Assembly (NCBI RefSeq): GCF_032884065.1
Contig: NC_088873.1
Span: forward strand, 34,607,600 to 34,671,599
DNA length: 64,000 nucleotides
Reading direction: 5' to 3'
DNA from: Artemia franciscana
Lineage: Eukaryota > Arthropoda > Branchiopoda > Anostraca > Artemiidae
The notes below the pieces were generated by a model. That model ran no database searches and had not been told where the DNA came from. It worked only from the letters and a program-made list of their open reading frames with translations. Every line of letters begins with the position of its first letter. Position 1 is the first letter of the stretch. A program made the position numbers and the translations under genes. Shown here piece by piece: positions 43,325-56,795 of the stretch.

Positions 43325-45300
43325 CAAGAGCCAAGAGCTCATATGGTATGAGCTCTTGCAAAATTCTAAGAATTAATAGATTCATTTAAAAGGAAAATCA
43401 GAGGCTTAATGCCAGTCGGGATTTAAAATAAGAGCTCTGAGTCACGAGGTCCTTCTAAATATCAAAATTCATTAAGAACCGATTACCCACTCGTCAGTTA
43501 AAAATACCTCATTTTTTCTAATTTTTCTTCTCCTTTCAGACCCCCCCCCCCCCCCCGATGGTCGAATCGAAGAAAACAACTTTATCAAGCCAATTTGTGC
43601 AGGCCTCTGACACGCCTACCAATTGACATCTTCCTAACACACCCAGAAGCACCGAACTCACGAAAGCACTGGACCCCCTAAATCCCCAAAGAGAGCGACT
43701 CCAGTCCGGTTACGTCAATCACGTATTTACGACATTTGCTTATTCTACCCATCAAGTTCTATCATGATCTCTCCACTCTAGACGTTTTCCAACATTTCCG
43801 GTTTCCCCCTCCAACTCCTACCAATGTCACTTGAACTGGGTGGGATTTAAAATAAGAGCTCTGAGATATGAATTACTTCTAAATATCAAATTTCATCAAG
43901 ATCTGGTCACCCGTTCTTAAGTTTAAAATACTTCAATTTTTCTAATATTTCCAAATTTACACCCCCAACTCCCCCAAAGAGAGCGGATTCAGTCCGATTA
44001 TGTCAAGCACGTATCTACGACTTGTGTTTATTCTTCCCATCAAGTTTCATCCCTATGTTTCCACTCTAAGCTTTTTCCAAGATTTCCCGTTTCCCCCCTC
44101 CAACTCCCCCAGTATCACCGGATACGGTCGGGATTCAAAATAAGAGCTCTGAGACACGAGTTCCTTCTAAATATCAAATTTCATTAGGATCTGATCACCC
44201 ATTCGCAAGTTAAAAATACCTCTAATTCTTTTCAATTTTTCCTCTCTCTTCAGCCCCCAGATGGTCGAATTTGGAAAACGACTTTTATCAAGTCAATTTG
44301 TGCAGGTCCCTGACACGCCTACCAATTTTCATCGTCCTAGCACGACCAGAACCACCAAACTCGTCAAAGCACTGGAAATCCCCCCCCCCATTCAACTCTC
44401 CCAAAGACAGCGGATCCGTTCCAATTATGTAAATCACGTATCTAGATTTTGTGCTTATTCTTCCCATCAAGTTTCATTCCGATCCCTTTACTCTAAGCGT
44501 TTTCCAAGATTTTCGGTTTCCAAGATTTTGTTTCCCCGCTCTAGCCCCCTATGTCCCCGGATCCAATTCAAATTGAAAATGAAGCATCTGAGACATAAGA
44601 GATTTCTATATATCAAGTTTCATTATGATCCTATCACCCATTCGTAAGATAAAGATACCTCAATTTTCACGTTTTTCAAGATTTCCCTTTTCCCCCTCCA
44701 ACAGCCCCCAATTCACCAGACCTGGTCAGGAATTAAAATGAGGGCTCTAAAGCACAAGATCCTTCTAAGTCTCAATTTTCATTAAGATCTGATCACCCAT
44801 TCGTAAGTTACAAATACCTCATATTTCTTAATTTTTTGGAATTACTCCCCCCCCCAACTCCCCAAATAGAGCCGATTGTGCTTATTCTTCCTACCAAGTT
44901 TCATCCTGATCTCTCCACTCTCAACGTTTTCCAAGATTTTAGCCCCCCCCCCCCCAAAATCCCCCAATGTCACCGGATCCAGTTAGAATTTAAAATAAGA
45001 GCTCTGAGACACGATATCAATCTAAATATCAAATTTCAATAAGATCCTATCACCCATTCGTAAGTTAAAAATACTTCATTTTTTCTAATTTTTCCGAATT
45101 AACCGTCCCCCCAGATATTCGAATCGGGGAAACAACTATTTCTAATTTAATCTAGTCTGGTCCCCGATACGCCTGCCGAATTTTATCGTCCTAACTTATC
45201 TGGAAGTGCCTAAACTAGCAAAACCGGGACAGAGAGACAGACATACCGACAGAACTTGCGATCGCTATATGACAATTGGTGAATACCAAGTGCCATAAAA
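43325..45300. mobile_element. Element of internal tandem repeats inserted in a minisatellite
   Basis: The left end has a perfect 12-bp stem hairpin (CAAGAGCTCATA, TGG, TATGAGCTCTTG; 43332-43358). The right end has GCGATCGCTATATGACAATT and a shorter hairpin (TTGGTGAATACCAA) before GTGCCATAAAA. Between them are five or six diverged units with AAGAGCTCTGAGACACGAG, CTGATCACCCATTCGTAAGT and CCACTCTAAGCGTTTTCC-like blocks and C-rich runs. No protein is encoded. The terminal hairpin hints at a Helitron-like element, but the expected TC and CTRR ends are not clear. Confidence 0.55.
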
Positions 45301-46270
45301 ATGAAAGGAGACAGAATAACAGTAGTATTGCGATAGTATAACAGTAGTGTTGGAAGAGGAACTGGTTTCCTGCTAAAAAGGTTTTTCTTTCCGAAGCGGT
45401 AGAAATGTTTGAGAGTTAAAAAATGAAAAGGAGACAGAATAACAGCAGTATTGCGAGAGTTTAACACCGGTGTTGGGAGATGAACTTATTTCCTGCTAAA
45501 AAGGTTTTTTTCTGAAGCAAAATGTTTGAGAGTTAAAAAATGAAAAGGAGACAGAATAACAGCAGTATTGCGAGAGTTTAACACCGGTGTTGGGAGATGA
45601 ACTTATTTCCTGCTAAAAAGGTTTTTTTCTGAAGCGAAATGTTTGAGAGTTAAAAAATGAAAAGGAGACAGAATAACAGCAGTATTGCGAGAGTTTAACA
45701 CCGGTGTTGGGAGATGAACTTATTTCCTGCTAAAAAGGTTTTTTTCTGAAGCGAAATGTTTGAGAGTTAAAAAATGAAAAGGAGACAGAATAACAGCAGT
45801 ATTGCGAGAGTTTAACACCGGTGTTGGGAGATGAACTTATTTCCTGCTAAAAAGGTTTTTTCTGAAGCGAAATGTTTGAGAGTTAAAAAATGAAAAGGAG
45901 ACAGAATAACAGCAGTATTGCGAGAGTTTAACACCGGTGTTGGGAGATGAACTTGTTTTTTGCTGAAAAAGTTTTCTTTTCCCGAAGTGGTAGAAATGCT
46001 TTATACTTAAACATGAAAAAGGGAAGAGTAAAACAATTGTGTTTCGAGAGTATAACAGATTTATTGTGACATGAACTTATTTCCTGCTATAAAAGGTTTT
46101 ATTTTTCTAAAGCGGAAGAAACGTTTGATAGTTAAAGAATGAAAAAGAGACAAAATAACAGTGGTATTACGGGACTATAACAGTGCTGCTACGCAATAAA
46201 CTTGTTTCCTGCTAAAACAGCTTTCTATTTCTGAAGTTGAAGAAATATTTTATAGTTAATAAATGAAAAG
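45301..46270. repeat. Minisatellite of 117 bp, right part
   Basis: Landmark TGTTGGGAGATG recurs at 45471, 45588 and 45705, exactly 117 apart; five central units are almost identical and the outer units are diverged. Homogenised centre and decayed edges are typical of unequal exchange. Confidence 0.9.
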
Positions 46271-46704
46271 CAGATTGTGACTTGGACTCAAGTTTATTTG
46301 TAGAAGATACATTTGCTTCAAATAGTAATAGGTTTAATGACAGTCTAAAGGTAATATAACTCATAAGATGAATTCCGGAAACATTTCTTTTTTTCAGAAA
46401 GTATGTAGTTAGAATATGTAGAATATGTACACATTATATAGAATATGTATGAATATGTTAGAATATGTAATTCAGAACAGTGTAATTAGCTTTAATGTCA
46501 CTTTGAGTTTAAAATTCTTTTTTTTATTTATTTAATTTTCTATAAAAATCCATAGCTTGGCTTGCTATGTGTATGCTGAAAAACTTTATTGCATAATTTT
46601 TAATCCTGACTACATCACTATCAATTTTTAATCCTGATTTAATTTAATTTAATGATTTAATTTAATTGATTTAATCCTGATTTTTAATCCTTTAATTTGT
46701 ATGA

Positions 46705-46960
46705 TGTAGCCCCGACAATTCAAGTTGTTCATCGTTTAACTCAGTGTAGAACTGGCTTTCATTGTTAGTTTCTTTCAGCTTAGCGTGATAAAAGACAAAG
46801 AGAAGTGACAGAAAAGATGAGAAATATGTAATTTGGGCTATATATTTGCATATTAACGGGGGGGGGATATTTGGACAATTTGAAGCCAGAAAACGATTCT
46901 TACTTCATAATATCAGAATAACTGTAGCTAGAAGATACTTTTCGGAGGCATGCCTTACTC
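46705..46960. mobile_element. Foldback element, copy 3, half copy
   Basis: The outer and inner left arm (AGTTGTTCATCGTTTAACTC, then ATTTGGGCTATATATTTGCA) and the loop (GCCAGAAAACGATTCTTACT) match copies 1 and 2. The right arm is missing. Confidence 0.6.
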
Positions 46961-47225
46961 AACACCTGGGAAAGTCAGAGTTTTCCAGACTGCTATGAAA
47001 AAGCATATAAGCCATAGACAACTCAAATATATGCATTATTTCCAATGCGAAACTAAAGATATACTGTCGTATAAATGCGTAAGTTTGGAAAACATGGGTT
47101 AAGACCGTACATTCCTGAGTTAAGCACTAGGTTACGATTTGGCTATATTTTTCAAAAGCTTCTTGCTGTTATAAGTAGTGAAACCTTAAACTAGGCTTTC
47201 AAAAAAAAACTTAACATCTATTTAA

Positions 47226-47604
47226 CATCAACGTTTATTAGCCTCTTAAGGAGCCGATTGATTTATAAAAAGGCTTACAGATTTCTAAAGATGGCACTAT
47301 AAAAAAGAAATAATATTCACGGTCAACAGCTGTTGATCATGCAGTAAGAATCAATACTATGACCGAACATTGAAGCTGAAATTTTGAAATTGAAGTTTTA
47401 ACTATATTCAACTTAACCTGGGGACGGAAGTCTAGGAAGCTTAGAGGAGGTAATTATTTGCGCTGGAGGCGAGAGGGCTAAGTGTTTCTATTCGGTTCGA
47501 ACAAGCATTCATGCGAAGTTTTCCATTTAACACCTACTGCCTAACATTCTTTTTGGCTAACACCAAAAAATAGGTTTCGTAATAATGCATGTATGAGCCT
47601 CTAT

Positions 47605-47660
<56 letters not shown>

Positions 47661-50655
47661 CAGAATTATAATATTTTGTGGGTATTGGTGGTAGATGGAA
47701 GGTGTGGTAACCCGATGCATATGTGATATGTAGAGTATTCTAGGAGTAGACATACAAGCCCAGAATGGTGGGCTCCGTGCTTTTTCTGTATATATTAGTC
47801 ATGTAATAAAGATCTCCATTATCAAAAAAAAATGTTGATTGACGATTTACACTAAAGTTTAACTTACACACGAAACAAATACCTTATTCAACAAATACCA
47901 TAACCTATACCATACCTTACTACCTTTACCTTTATAAAGGTATTACCATACCTTTATAACAAATACCTTATTCAAAGCATATGTGACATGAAAAGGAATT
48001 TTTTGAATAATTCCGTTTAAACTGGAATGTAGATAACCTATTGACTGCCACTTCGGTCAATATAAACTTAAACAGTTTTTTTCTTAGACCAGAGTATCCT
48101 AAAATGAAGAGGAAGGATCCTCCTGCCCCATTCAAGCTGGCTTGGGCCCCTATTTCCTCTTTTTGTAGGCTACTTTGTGTTTAAGTTATGCTAGTTCTTG
48201 CGCTTCTACCATACTCTTTGGAATAAATACTACTCAAAAGTGCAAGGCAGTTGGAAATATTATCAAATATAAAATTAAACGGCTTTTTCAATAAAATTTC
48301 GCTTCGACTTCTCAAAGCTATAACAGCAGAATGTAAAAAAAGAGAAAAAAATGTATTCTAATCTTTTGACAAAAACTTAGAATGTAGTTTCAAGCTCTAT
48401 AAAACATCGATCTGCACTTGGTAGAAAGTCAGTGTGGTAAAATCAGCATACCTGAAAATAAAGGTATCTAGTAACAGGTATCTCAAAACAGGGCTATCAA
48501 AAGATATCTGCTACTAGTAACAATCCATTGAAGTACCGAGTTACGTGAGGCCAATATGCCTGTGCAAGTTTCCTTTAAATTCTTTTATTTAATTTTTGCC
48601 CAACCCATTTGGAGGCAACCTGTTTTTCGTTAGGTCAAAGATAGACGAACAAAATGATACTCTTTGGGAATCCTTTGTCCGTAAAACGTGGCCTAGCCAA
48701 TACCGTTATTCGCCCGAAATAAAACAAAAAGATAAAAAATTTGAAGAATACTGAAAACAGAAGTTTGACCCCTGATGTTTGCGATTTTTTTAAAGAAGAA
48801 AACTAGTTTTATGGACTCCAGACGTTGCATGTGGCATCCACATGGGTTGAAAGGATAGACTGAAAAGCCCCCCTCCCCCATTGTTTCGTATAAAATATTT
48901 CACTTTTTAAGCAAAACCCTTAGAACAATCAACAATATAAAGTATCTTCATATCCAAATGGAAATCAGACACCATGTTTGACCAGTATTTCAGCAAGCAA
49001 AACTAAAAAAAAAGTATAGGTAAGCCAAAGAAATTACTCTATCCAGATTTCTCGGTTCAGGGCTAAGATTTAAATCCAAATTCGGGGTATATTCAAGGCC
49101 ACATCCAGGATTTTGTTTGAAAGGTTGTATTTGGGTTCGGGAGCGGAGGAGGGGGCTATTTACAAAAAACACACAAAAAACATTTGTTTCTATACATTTT
49201 TATTACTTTTTTATGAGCCGGACAGAAAAAATATTAACATTTGAAATTTTCAGATGTACATCAAAAAATAGCATTCAAACTTCAAAATTATTCTAATTTT
49301 ATTTAAAAATTGTACAACAATACTGCTTTGGTAGCTGTTTTTCTTCTTTTTTTCTGCGTTGCAGAACAGCGGCTATTGCAGCTGAATTATTTTTTTCGTC
49401 CGCAGCCGTCTGTAGCTCCAGAATGGTCGGATTTCGGATTTACAAACTCGAAATTTTCTGGGAAACTACATCTCAATTAAAAATTTTGGAAAAAAAGAAA
49501 TTCTTTTTTGAAATCTGGATTACTGTTATTACTTGCGGAAAGTTTATGAGACACACGAAAATTTTTCTTTTGTTTTTGAAGAGACAATATGAAGTTCTAC
49601 CAGTATTAAAAGTTATTCTATCTCTGAAAAGTTAAAAAGTCTAAAAAGTTAAAAAGTAAGGAATCCTACAGAATAAAAACTTCAAAATACAAAGTCACAG
49701 AAAAAAAAATGTTTCTGAAAAGCAAATGTAAACTTCATTTCCTAGAAGATTGGTCCAGCCGAGTGGGTTGGTGCGCTGGATTCGGAAGTGAGAGGACGCG
49801 TCTTCGTCTGAGAGGACGCGGGTTCGAGTCCCAGTGTATCCAATTCTTCAGTTTGGGACAGGGGTCAGTGGTATGACTCTGTAAGCTTAGCCAGAGTCGA
49901 CCCAGCTCTAAATGGGTACCTGGAGAAATCTGGGGAAGGTAAACAGGAAGGATATGCGAAAGCACAGGATGGTTGGCCCCCAACCCCCCATTGCACTTCC
50001 TGGCTGAAGGGCCAAAAAACGGAGATTAGCACCGCCGGTACGGACTGTAAATTCTAATGCCGTATCCTTTTTTTTTTACTTTTAGTTGTCGAAGAGACAA
50101 TATAAATTTCTATCAGTATCCAAGACAATATGATTTCCAAAAATTTAAGCTTCGAAACTAGGACATTTTACTGAGATAAAATGTAGGGAATTCACGGAAT
50201 CAAAACTTCCCAATAAAAAAAAGACACAGAAGAAACTTTATTTATGGTAAACCAACGTAAACCTCTGTTCTTAGAAGATCAAGATCTGTCTTAAAACTGT
50301 CGCAATCAAAGGAAAAAAAAAAATCAAAACATTGCTCTGACGCCACGTACAATATGACGTTTTTATACTGGAAAACTACTGGAAATTGCACACACTTCAC
50401 TGGAACTTTTCTACCTCGATTCTCACACCAAGAAAAAGTCCTGAGTTTCCATCTCTTACCACTTTGGATCTACACCCCATTGATCACCGTAAAAAGCCCT
50501 TAAAAATGTAATATAGTAAATGTAGCATAATATACTTTCTACTAAACACTAACCATTCTCACAAACGTTCCTAACTACGTTTCTAGCTTTGCTTCCTAAG
50601 ACACCATCAGGGACGTCACAAAATACTCTACAAAATTAATCCATCTGTCTTCTGC
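47226..50655. repeat. Left copy of a 3.4-3.7 kb direct segmental duplication
   Basis: It starts CATCAACGTTTATTAGCCTC and ends ATCCATCTGTCTTCTGC, both shared with 51031-54721, with near identity through most of the length. It holds a 50-base T run (47609-47658), a transcript-like end (AATAAAGATCTCCATTAT followed by A), the SINE at 49750, and no credible host exon. Relative to the right copy it lacks about 250 bases near 48940. Confidence 0.9.
49750..50076 (+). mobile_element. tRNA-derived SINE
   Basis: The head resembles a tRNA-Leu/Ser gene with box A (TGGTCCAGCCGAGTGG) and box B (GGTTCGAGTCC), and an internal repeat of TGAGAGGACGCG. A body follows with CTAAATGGGTACCTGG, GGCTGAAGGGCC and AAACGGAGATTAGC, ending in CCGTATCC and a T run. 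The element sits in the left copy of a segmental duplication and is absent from the right copy, which instead has about 240 bases of other sequence there. This points to insertion accompanied by a deletion. Confidence 0.75.
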
Positions 50656-51030
50656 TTTTTCCATAGTTACACCTGCATTAGAACATAGGCAGAAGTCAAT
50701 CCACGGAACGATATTTTACTCTGCTTTACACCAAGCCAAAGTAGCTTAATCATAAAGTTTCTTTGCTGACTTGTTGGTGAAGGCAAAATAAACCTTGAAT
50801 TCCTTTCTACTAGATACAGAAAACAAGAAATCTTTTTAAGGAACGATGTCAATCCACCAAAAATAGGAGGTTGGGTTTCTCGGAGCTGAAGTTAGGTCTT
50901 TTCTTTGGGGAGAGGAGGATATGTAAACTTTGTCGCCCCCTGCCGCACTATCAATGCTGTAAATGTTATAATCTTATCCAAAACATTACAATTTAAGCTT
51001 GTCCTCCCAGGCGTGCCGCCCGGGGTGCGG
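50656..51030. other. Spacer between the two duplicated segments
   Basis: Single-copy within the window. It ends in GC-rich GCGTGCCGCCCGGGGTGCGG just before the right copy begins. A 61-codon minus frame (50667-50852) is unrecognised. Confidence 0.4.
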
Positions 51031-51410
51031 CATCAACGTTTATTAGCCTCTTAAGGAGCCGATTTATTTATAAAAAGGCTTACAGATTTCTAAAGATGGC
51101 ACTATAAAAAAGAAATAATATTCACGGTCAACAGCTGTTGATCATGCAGTAAGAATCAATACTATGACCGAACATTGAAGCTGAAATTTTGAAATTGAAG
51201 TTTTAACTATATTCAACTTAACCTGGGGACGGAAGTCTAGGAAGCTTAGAGGAGGTAATTATTTGCGCTGGAGGCGAGAGGGCTAAGTGTTTCTATTCGG
51301 TTCGAACAAGCATTCATGCGAAGTTTTCCATTTAACACCTACGCCCCAACATGCTTTTTGGCTAACACCAAAAAAATAGGTTTCGTAATAATGTATGTAT
51401 GAGCCTCTAT

Positions 51411-51473
<63 letters not shown>

Positions 51474-54400
51474 CAGAATTGAAATTTTCCCTATTGTCTC
51501 TACGTTGCATTTGTTTGTTGTTGTTTTTTTTTTTTTTTAGTAGAATTATAATAATTTGTGGGTATTGGTGGTAGATGGAAGGTGTGGTAACCCGATGCAT
51601 ATGTGTTATGTAGAGTATTCTAGGAGTAGACATACAAGCCCAGAATGGTGGGCTTCGTGCTTTTTCTGTATATATTAGTCATGTAATAAAGATCTCCATT
51701 ATAAAAAAAAAATGTTGATTGACAATTTACACTAAAGTTTAACTTACATACGAAACAAATACCTTATTCAGCAAATACCATAACATATACCATACCTTAC
51801 TACCTTTACCTTTATAAAGGTATTACCATACCTTTATAAAAAATACCTTATTCAAAGCATATGTGACATGAAAAGGAATTTTTTGAATAATTCCGTTTAA
51901 ACTGGAATATAGATAGCCTATTGACTGTCACTTCGGTCAATATAAACTTAAACAGTTTTTTTCTTAGACCGGAGTATCCTAAAATGAAGGGGAGGGATCC
52001 TCCTGCCCCATCCAAGCTGGCTTGGACCCCTATTTTTTCTTTTTGTAAGCTACTTTGTGTTTACGTTATGCTAGTTCTTGCGCTTCTACCATACTCTTTG
52101 GAATAAATACTACTCAAAAGTGCAAGGCAGTTGGAAATATTATCAAATATAAAATTAAACGGCTTTTTCAATAAAATTTCGCTTCGACTTCTCAAAGCTA
52201 TAACAGCAGAATGTAAAAAAGAGAAAAAAATGTATTCTAATTTTTTGACAAAAACTTAGAATGTAGTTTCAAGCTCTATAAAAACATCGATCTGCACTTG
52301 GTAGAAAATCAGTGTGGCAAAATCAGCATATCTGAAAATAAAGGTATCTAGTAACAGGTATCTCAAAAGGTATCTCAAATCAGGGCTATCAAAAGGTATC
52401 TGCTAGTAGTAACAATCCATTGAAGTACCGAGTTACGTAAGGCCAATTTAGCTGTGCAAGTTTCCTTTAAATTTCGTTAATTTCCTGTTTTTCGTTAAGC
52501 CAGATATAGATGAACAAAAAGGATACTCTTTGGGAATCCTTTATCCGTAAAACGTGGCCTAGCCAATACCGTTATTCGCCCGGAATTAAACAAAAAGATA
52601 AAAAATTTGAAGAATACCGAAAACGGAAGTTTGACCCCTGATGTTAGCGATTTAAATTAAAGAAGAAAACTAGTTTTATGGACTCCAGACGTTGCATGTG
52701 GCATCCACATGGGTTGAAAGGACGGACTGAAAAGCCCCCCTCCCCCATTGTTTTGCATAAAATATTTCAATTTTCAAGCAAAACCCTTGAAACAATCAAC
52801 AATATTGTAACAATCCAATTGTTCCCCAGCGATTCAACCTGCGATTGTTCCCCAGCGAGAACCTCCAACCGGTACGACTCTAGTTCGGCATTGTGAAGGG
52901 ACACGTTTAAACGGAGCATAAATGGGAGACAGTAACAACGGCCATCAAACGGGTAAAATTAACCTTGACTGGGCTGGACAATCTGTCTTGGCTTTTTTCT
53001 ACAATTGGCCATGACTTCCACTTTTCCCACAACTATTCCCTTTTTTTTTAATTCAAAAATCAACGGATCTCGGTCATATCCAAATGGAAATCAGACACCA
53101 TGTTTGACCAGTATTTCAGCAACCAAAACTGTAAAAAAAAAGTATAGGAAAGCCAAGGAAATTATTCTATCCAGATTTCTCGGTGCAGGGCTAAGATTTA
53201 AAATCCAAATTCGGAGTATATTCAAGGCCACATCCAGGATTTTGTTTGAAAGGTTGTATTTGGGTTCGGGAGCAGAGAAGGGGGCTATTTACAAAAAACA
53301 CGCACAAAACATTTGTTTCTATATATTTTTATTACTTTTCTATGACCCGGACAAAAAAATTTAACATTTGAAATTTTCAGATGTACGTCAAAAAATAACA
53401 TTCAAACTTATTTAAATTTTATCTAAAAATTGTACAACAATACTGCTTTGGTAGCTGTTTTTCTTCTATTTTTGCGTTACAGAACAGCTATAACGCTATT
53501 GCAGCTGGGTTTTTTTTCGTCCGCAGCCGTCTGTAGCTCCAGAATGGTCGGATTTACAAACTCAATTTTCTGGTAAATTACATCTAAATTGAAAATTTTG
53601 GAAAAAAAGAAGAGAAAATCGAAACTTCTTTTTTGAAATCTGGATTACTGTTATTACTTGCGGAAAGTTTATAAGACACACTTAAATTTTTCTTTTGTTT
53701 TTGAAGAGACAATATGAAGTTCAACCAGTATTAAAAGTTATTTTATCTCAGGAAAGTTAAAAAGTCTAAAATTTAAAAAGTGAGGAATCCCACAGAATAA
53801 AAACTTCAAAATACAGTCACAGAATAAATTTTGTTTCTAAAAAGCAAACATAAACTTCATTTCCTAGAAAATTAAGATCGGTCCAACTTTGCAAATTATA
53901 TCTGGATGTTTCACTTCATTTTTTGACATAGAAGATTGCATGTCTTCTGTCTTACCATGTCTTCTGTCTTACTTCTAATGGCATTAAACATCTCAAATAT
54001 AATATGTACAAAAATAGACAAATAATGAAAAAAAAAAAAAAAATCAGAACCACTGTTTCGAAATCAGGATCTCTGGTATTATTTCCAAAACTCTATGAGA
54101 GATACGAAAACTTTTATCCAGTTGTCGCAGAAATAATATAAAGTTCTAGCTTATTCAAGATTTTCAAGATTATATTCTTAGCATAATTCAAGATTATATG
54201 ATTTCCAAAAATTTAAGCTTCGAAGCTTGGGCATTTTACTGAGACAAAACGTAGGGAAATCACAGAACCAAAACTTCCCAATAAAAAAAGACACAGAAGA
54301 AACTATATTTATGGTAAACCAACGCAAGCTTCTGTTCTTCGAAGATCAAGGTCTGTTTTAAAACTGTCACAATAAAAGACAAAAAAATCAAAACATTGCT

Positions 54401-54721
54401 CTGACACCATGCACAATATGAAGTTTTTTTTTACTGGAAAACTACTGAAAATTACACACACTTCACTGGAACTTTTCTACCTCGATTCCTATACCAAGAA
54501 AAAGTCCTAAGTTTCCATCTCTTACCACTTTGGATCTACACCCCATTGATCACGGTAAAAAGCCCTTAAAAATGTAATATAGTAAATGTAGCATAATATA
54601 CTGTCTATTAAACACTAAACATTCTCACAAACGTTCCTAACTACGCTTCTAGCTTTGCTTCCTAAGACACCATCAGTGACGTCTAAAAATACTCTACAAA
54701 ATTAATCCATCTGTCTTCTGC
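51031..54721. repeat. Right copy of the segmental duplication
   Basis: It matches 47226-50655. Differences are a longer T run (51414-51471) followed by a second T run (51525-51538), an extra segment at about 52806-53080, no SINE, and about 240 bases near 53870-54110 that the left copy lacks. The short frames in it are not convincing genes. Confidence 0.9.
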
Positions 54722-56300
54722 ATTGTAAATTTTAGACGCTCCAATTTTGTGTTCAAAAGCTCCTGGAAAGTTTTGCGTAAAACATCCTTATAGTTTTGCT
54801 CCGCTACACAACTTGCTGAGAAAGCAAACTTTTTCCCAACAATTTCATGTCATATTCTAGTAGAAAAACTAAATTTGCTGTCTGATAAGCACAGAACAGA
54901 TTGCACATGTCTTCCAGACTTTTGGAAAAATTCTGGAAAAGTCGATCTTGAATATCAAATTACGATTTTTTGAGTTAATCGACTAATTCCATGAAAAGCA
55001 GGGAAGATGGGAACTGTCCTTTACACGAAATTACTGTGCTCACTTGGAAATCATTTCCGAAGTTTTCATAACGCATCAGATTTTTTCTACAAATAGTTTT
55101 TTTTTCATGGCGGATATACAGGTGTAAATCTTCTAAGAACTGAAGCTGACATGGGTTTTCCATGTGACTTTTCTATTTGCAGTTTTGATTCTGTGAATTC
55201 CTTGCACTTTACCTAAATAAAATTGAGTAGCTTTGAAGGTTGACATTTTAGAAGTCAGTTAACTTTAATACCAATAGAACTTTATTAGAACAATAAACTT
55301 TAACACCAATAGAACTTTATAACAACAGAACGTATTATCACTTGGACAACCTAAGCAGATTTCCGTATCTTTCATAAAATTTTGAGAAATAATACCAGAA
55401 ATCCTAATTTCTAAAAGAAGCTCTCAATTTTTAGAATTTCTAAAATTTTATTTAACAATTATTATATTTAGACATTCAATGCCATGAAAAGTAGGCATGA
55501 AGAAATGCACTTTTTCAAATCCTTTTATATTCTCTAAAAATAAAGGTTTACACAACGAATTGTTTTACGGATATTCATTAAACACAGTAAATACTATAAA
55601 TTCTTAATGCAGGTAAAAAAAAAAATATATGAGGACATTACAGGATGTAAAATTTAAATATTACATAAGGATATTTAAAATATTAAACAAGGACAAAATA
55701 CAATTAAATATTCTATACAATTAAATTAAATGTATACAATTAAATGTATAAATGATACAATTGAAATTTAGGTTATAATACTATCCTTACAGATTATATA
55801 ACATCCTTATTAAATATTAAATAAGAATATTACAGGATATAGAATTTTACAATTACTTCGTACATACAGAACTCATTTCAGAATTCCTGGAATCACACGG
55901 TGATATTGCAAATAATAGCTTACAATAATGATATACTATTTGCAAACGTGATACGGGGGCATTCAAATATACTACCAGTGAGACATAGTTGCATATGTTG
56001 CTCTGCAACTATGACCCATGGGTAATTGCTGCGACATTCCACAGGGCCTTGGCCCCATAAGTACAGTCTTCTAACATTTCCAGACTTAGTGGATTCAGCA
56101 AGAACGATTCATCAAACGATTAATGGAAACTTTCATGTTGTTCATGAGACACTTCTAAACTTACAAAAAAAATAACTCTTGGGAGTCAATTTTAGGCAAA
56201 CAAAACATTTACGGACATTTTTCTTCGAAAACGCTACTGCTGTCTACGGATGGCTACAGGTGGTTTGTCTATATTTCGAATGTGAAAGCTTTAGCTGTGA
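54722..56300. other. AT-rich sequence with short local repeats
   Basis: ACCAATAGAACTTTAT recurs at 55270-55320, and TACAGGATAT/TTAAATATT-type words fill 55620-55860. A 62-codon minus frame (54975-55163; LQFLEDLHLYIRHEKK) is protein-like but unassigned. Confidence 0.35.
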
Positions 56301-56307
56301 AAGGTGA

Positions 56308-56795
56308 ATGATAACAAACAATATTAAGTTAATTTTTATTTTGAAACTTGACTCATGTTTACATCTAGCACCCCATGCATGGAATTGTTTAACTACGACT
56401 TTAAGAAACATCGATAATTTTCGTGAATTTCGACAGGAATTAAAGCTATTTTGCCTTAATATTTATGGTTTTGATAGTTGAGTGGGCCTCAAGTAGAGCC
56501 AAGATGTTGGTTTTGTTTTAGGCGATACTGGTCAAGCGGTCTTAGTTTCTTTTTATTGTGTCTTTTTTAAGTGTAACACCGTACCGATCGAAATGCAGGA
56601 TAGCTGAACATTTTTTTTTTCTTTTTCTTTTCTTTTCCTTTTTTTCTTTTTTCTTTTTCCTCTCCTTTTTCATATTGTTTTTATTTGTACGTGTATTAGG
56701 GTTTTAAGCCCAAACAAGCTTTGCTTGTTTGCTTGTTTTGTTTATTTATATCAATAAACCCATCTTTCTCTCTAAAAAAAAATGCAAATATCTGC
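56308..56795 (+). mobile_element. LINE 3' end: last 57 codons, 3' UTR and A tail
   Basis: A short frame (56308-56481) ends with LAPHAWNCLTTTLRNIDNF and REFRQELKLFCLNIYGFDS, the usual close of a LINE RT ORF. The 3' UTR contains a C/T-rich tract (56610-56670), a hairpin built from CAAGC/GCTTG repeats near 56730, AATAAA at about 56754, and a short A run. The copy is strongly 5'-truncated. Confidence 0.7.

Noticed and set aside
44261-44647. 128-codon plus-strand ORF
   Set aside because: It lies wholly inside repeat units of the 43325-45300 element, and part of it recurs in the chimeric LINE frame at 6043-6294.
43325-45300. Helitron identification
   Set aside because: A terminal hairpin is present, but the expected TC start, CTRR end and A/T insertion site could not be confirmed, so the class is left open.
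51283-51633. 116-codon minus-strand ORF with a poly-Lys tract
   Set aside because: The Lys run is the long T tract read in antisense, so the frame is an artefact.
53005-53364. 119-codon plus-strand ORF in the right duplicate
   Set aside because: It spans the extra segment of the right copy and is broken in the left copy. No splice or domain signal.
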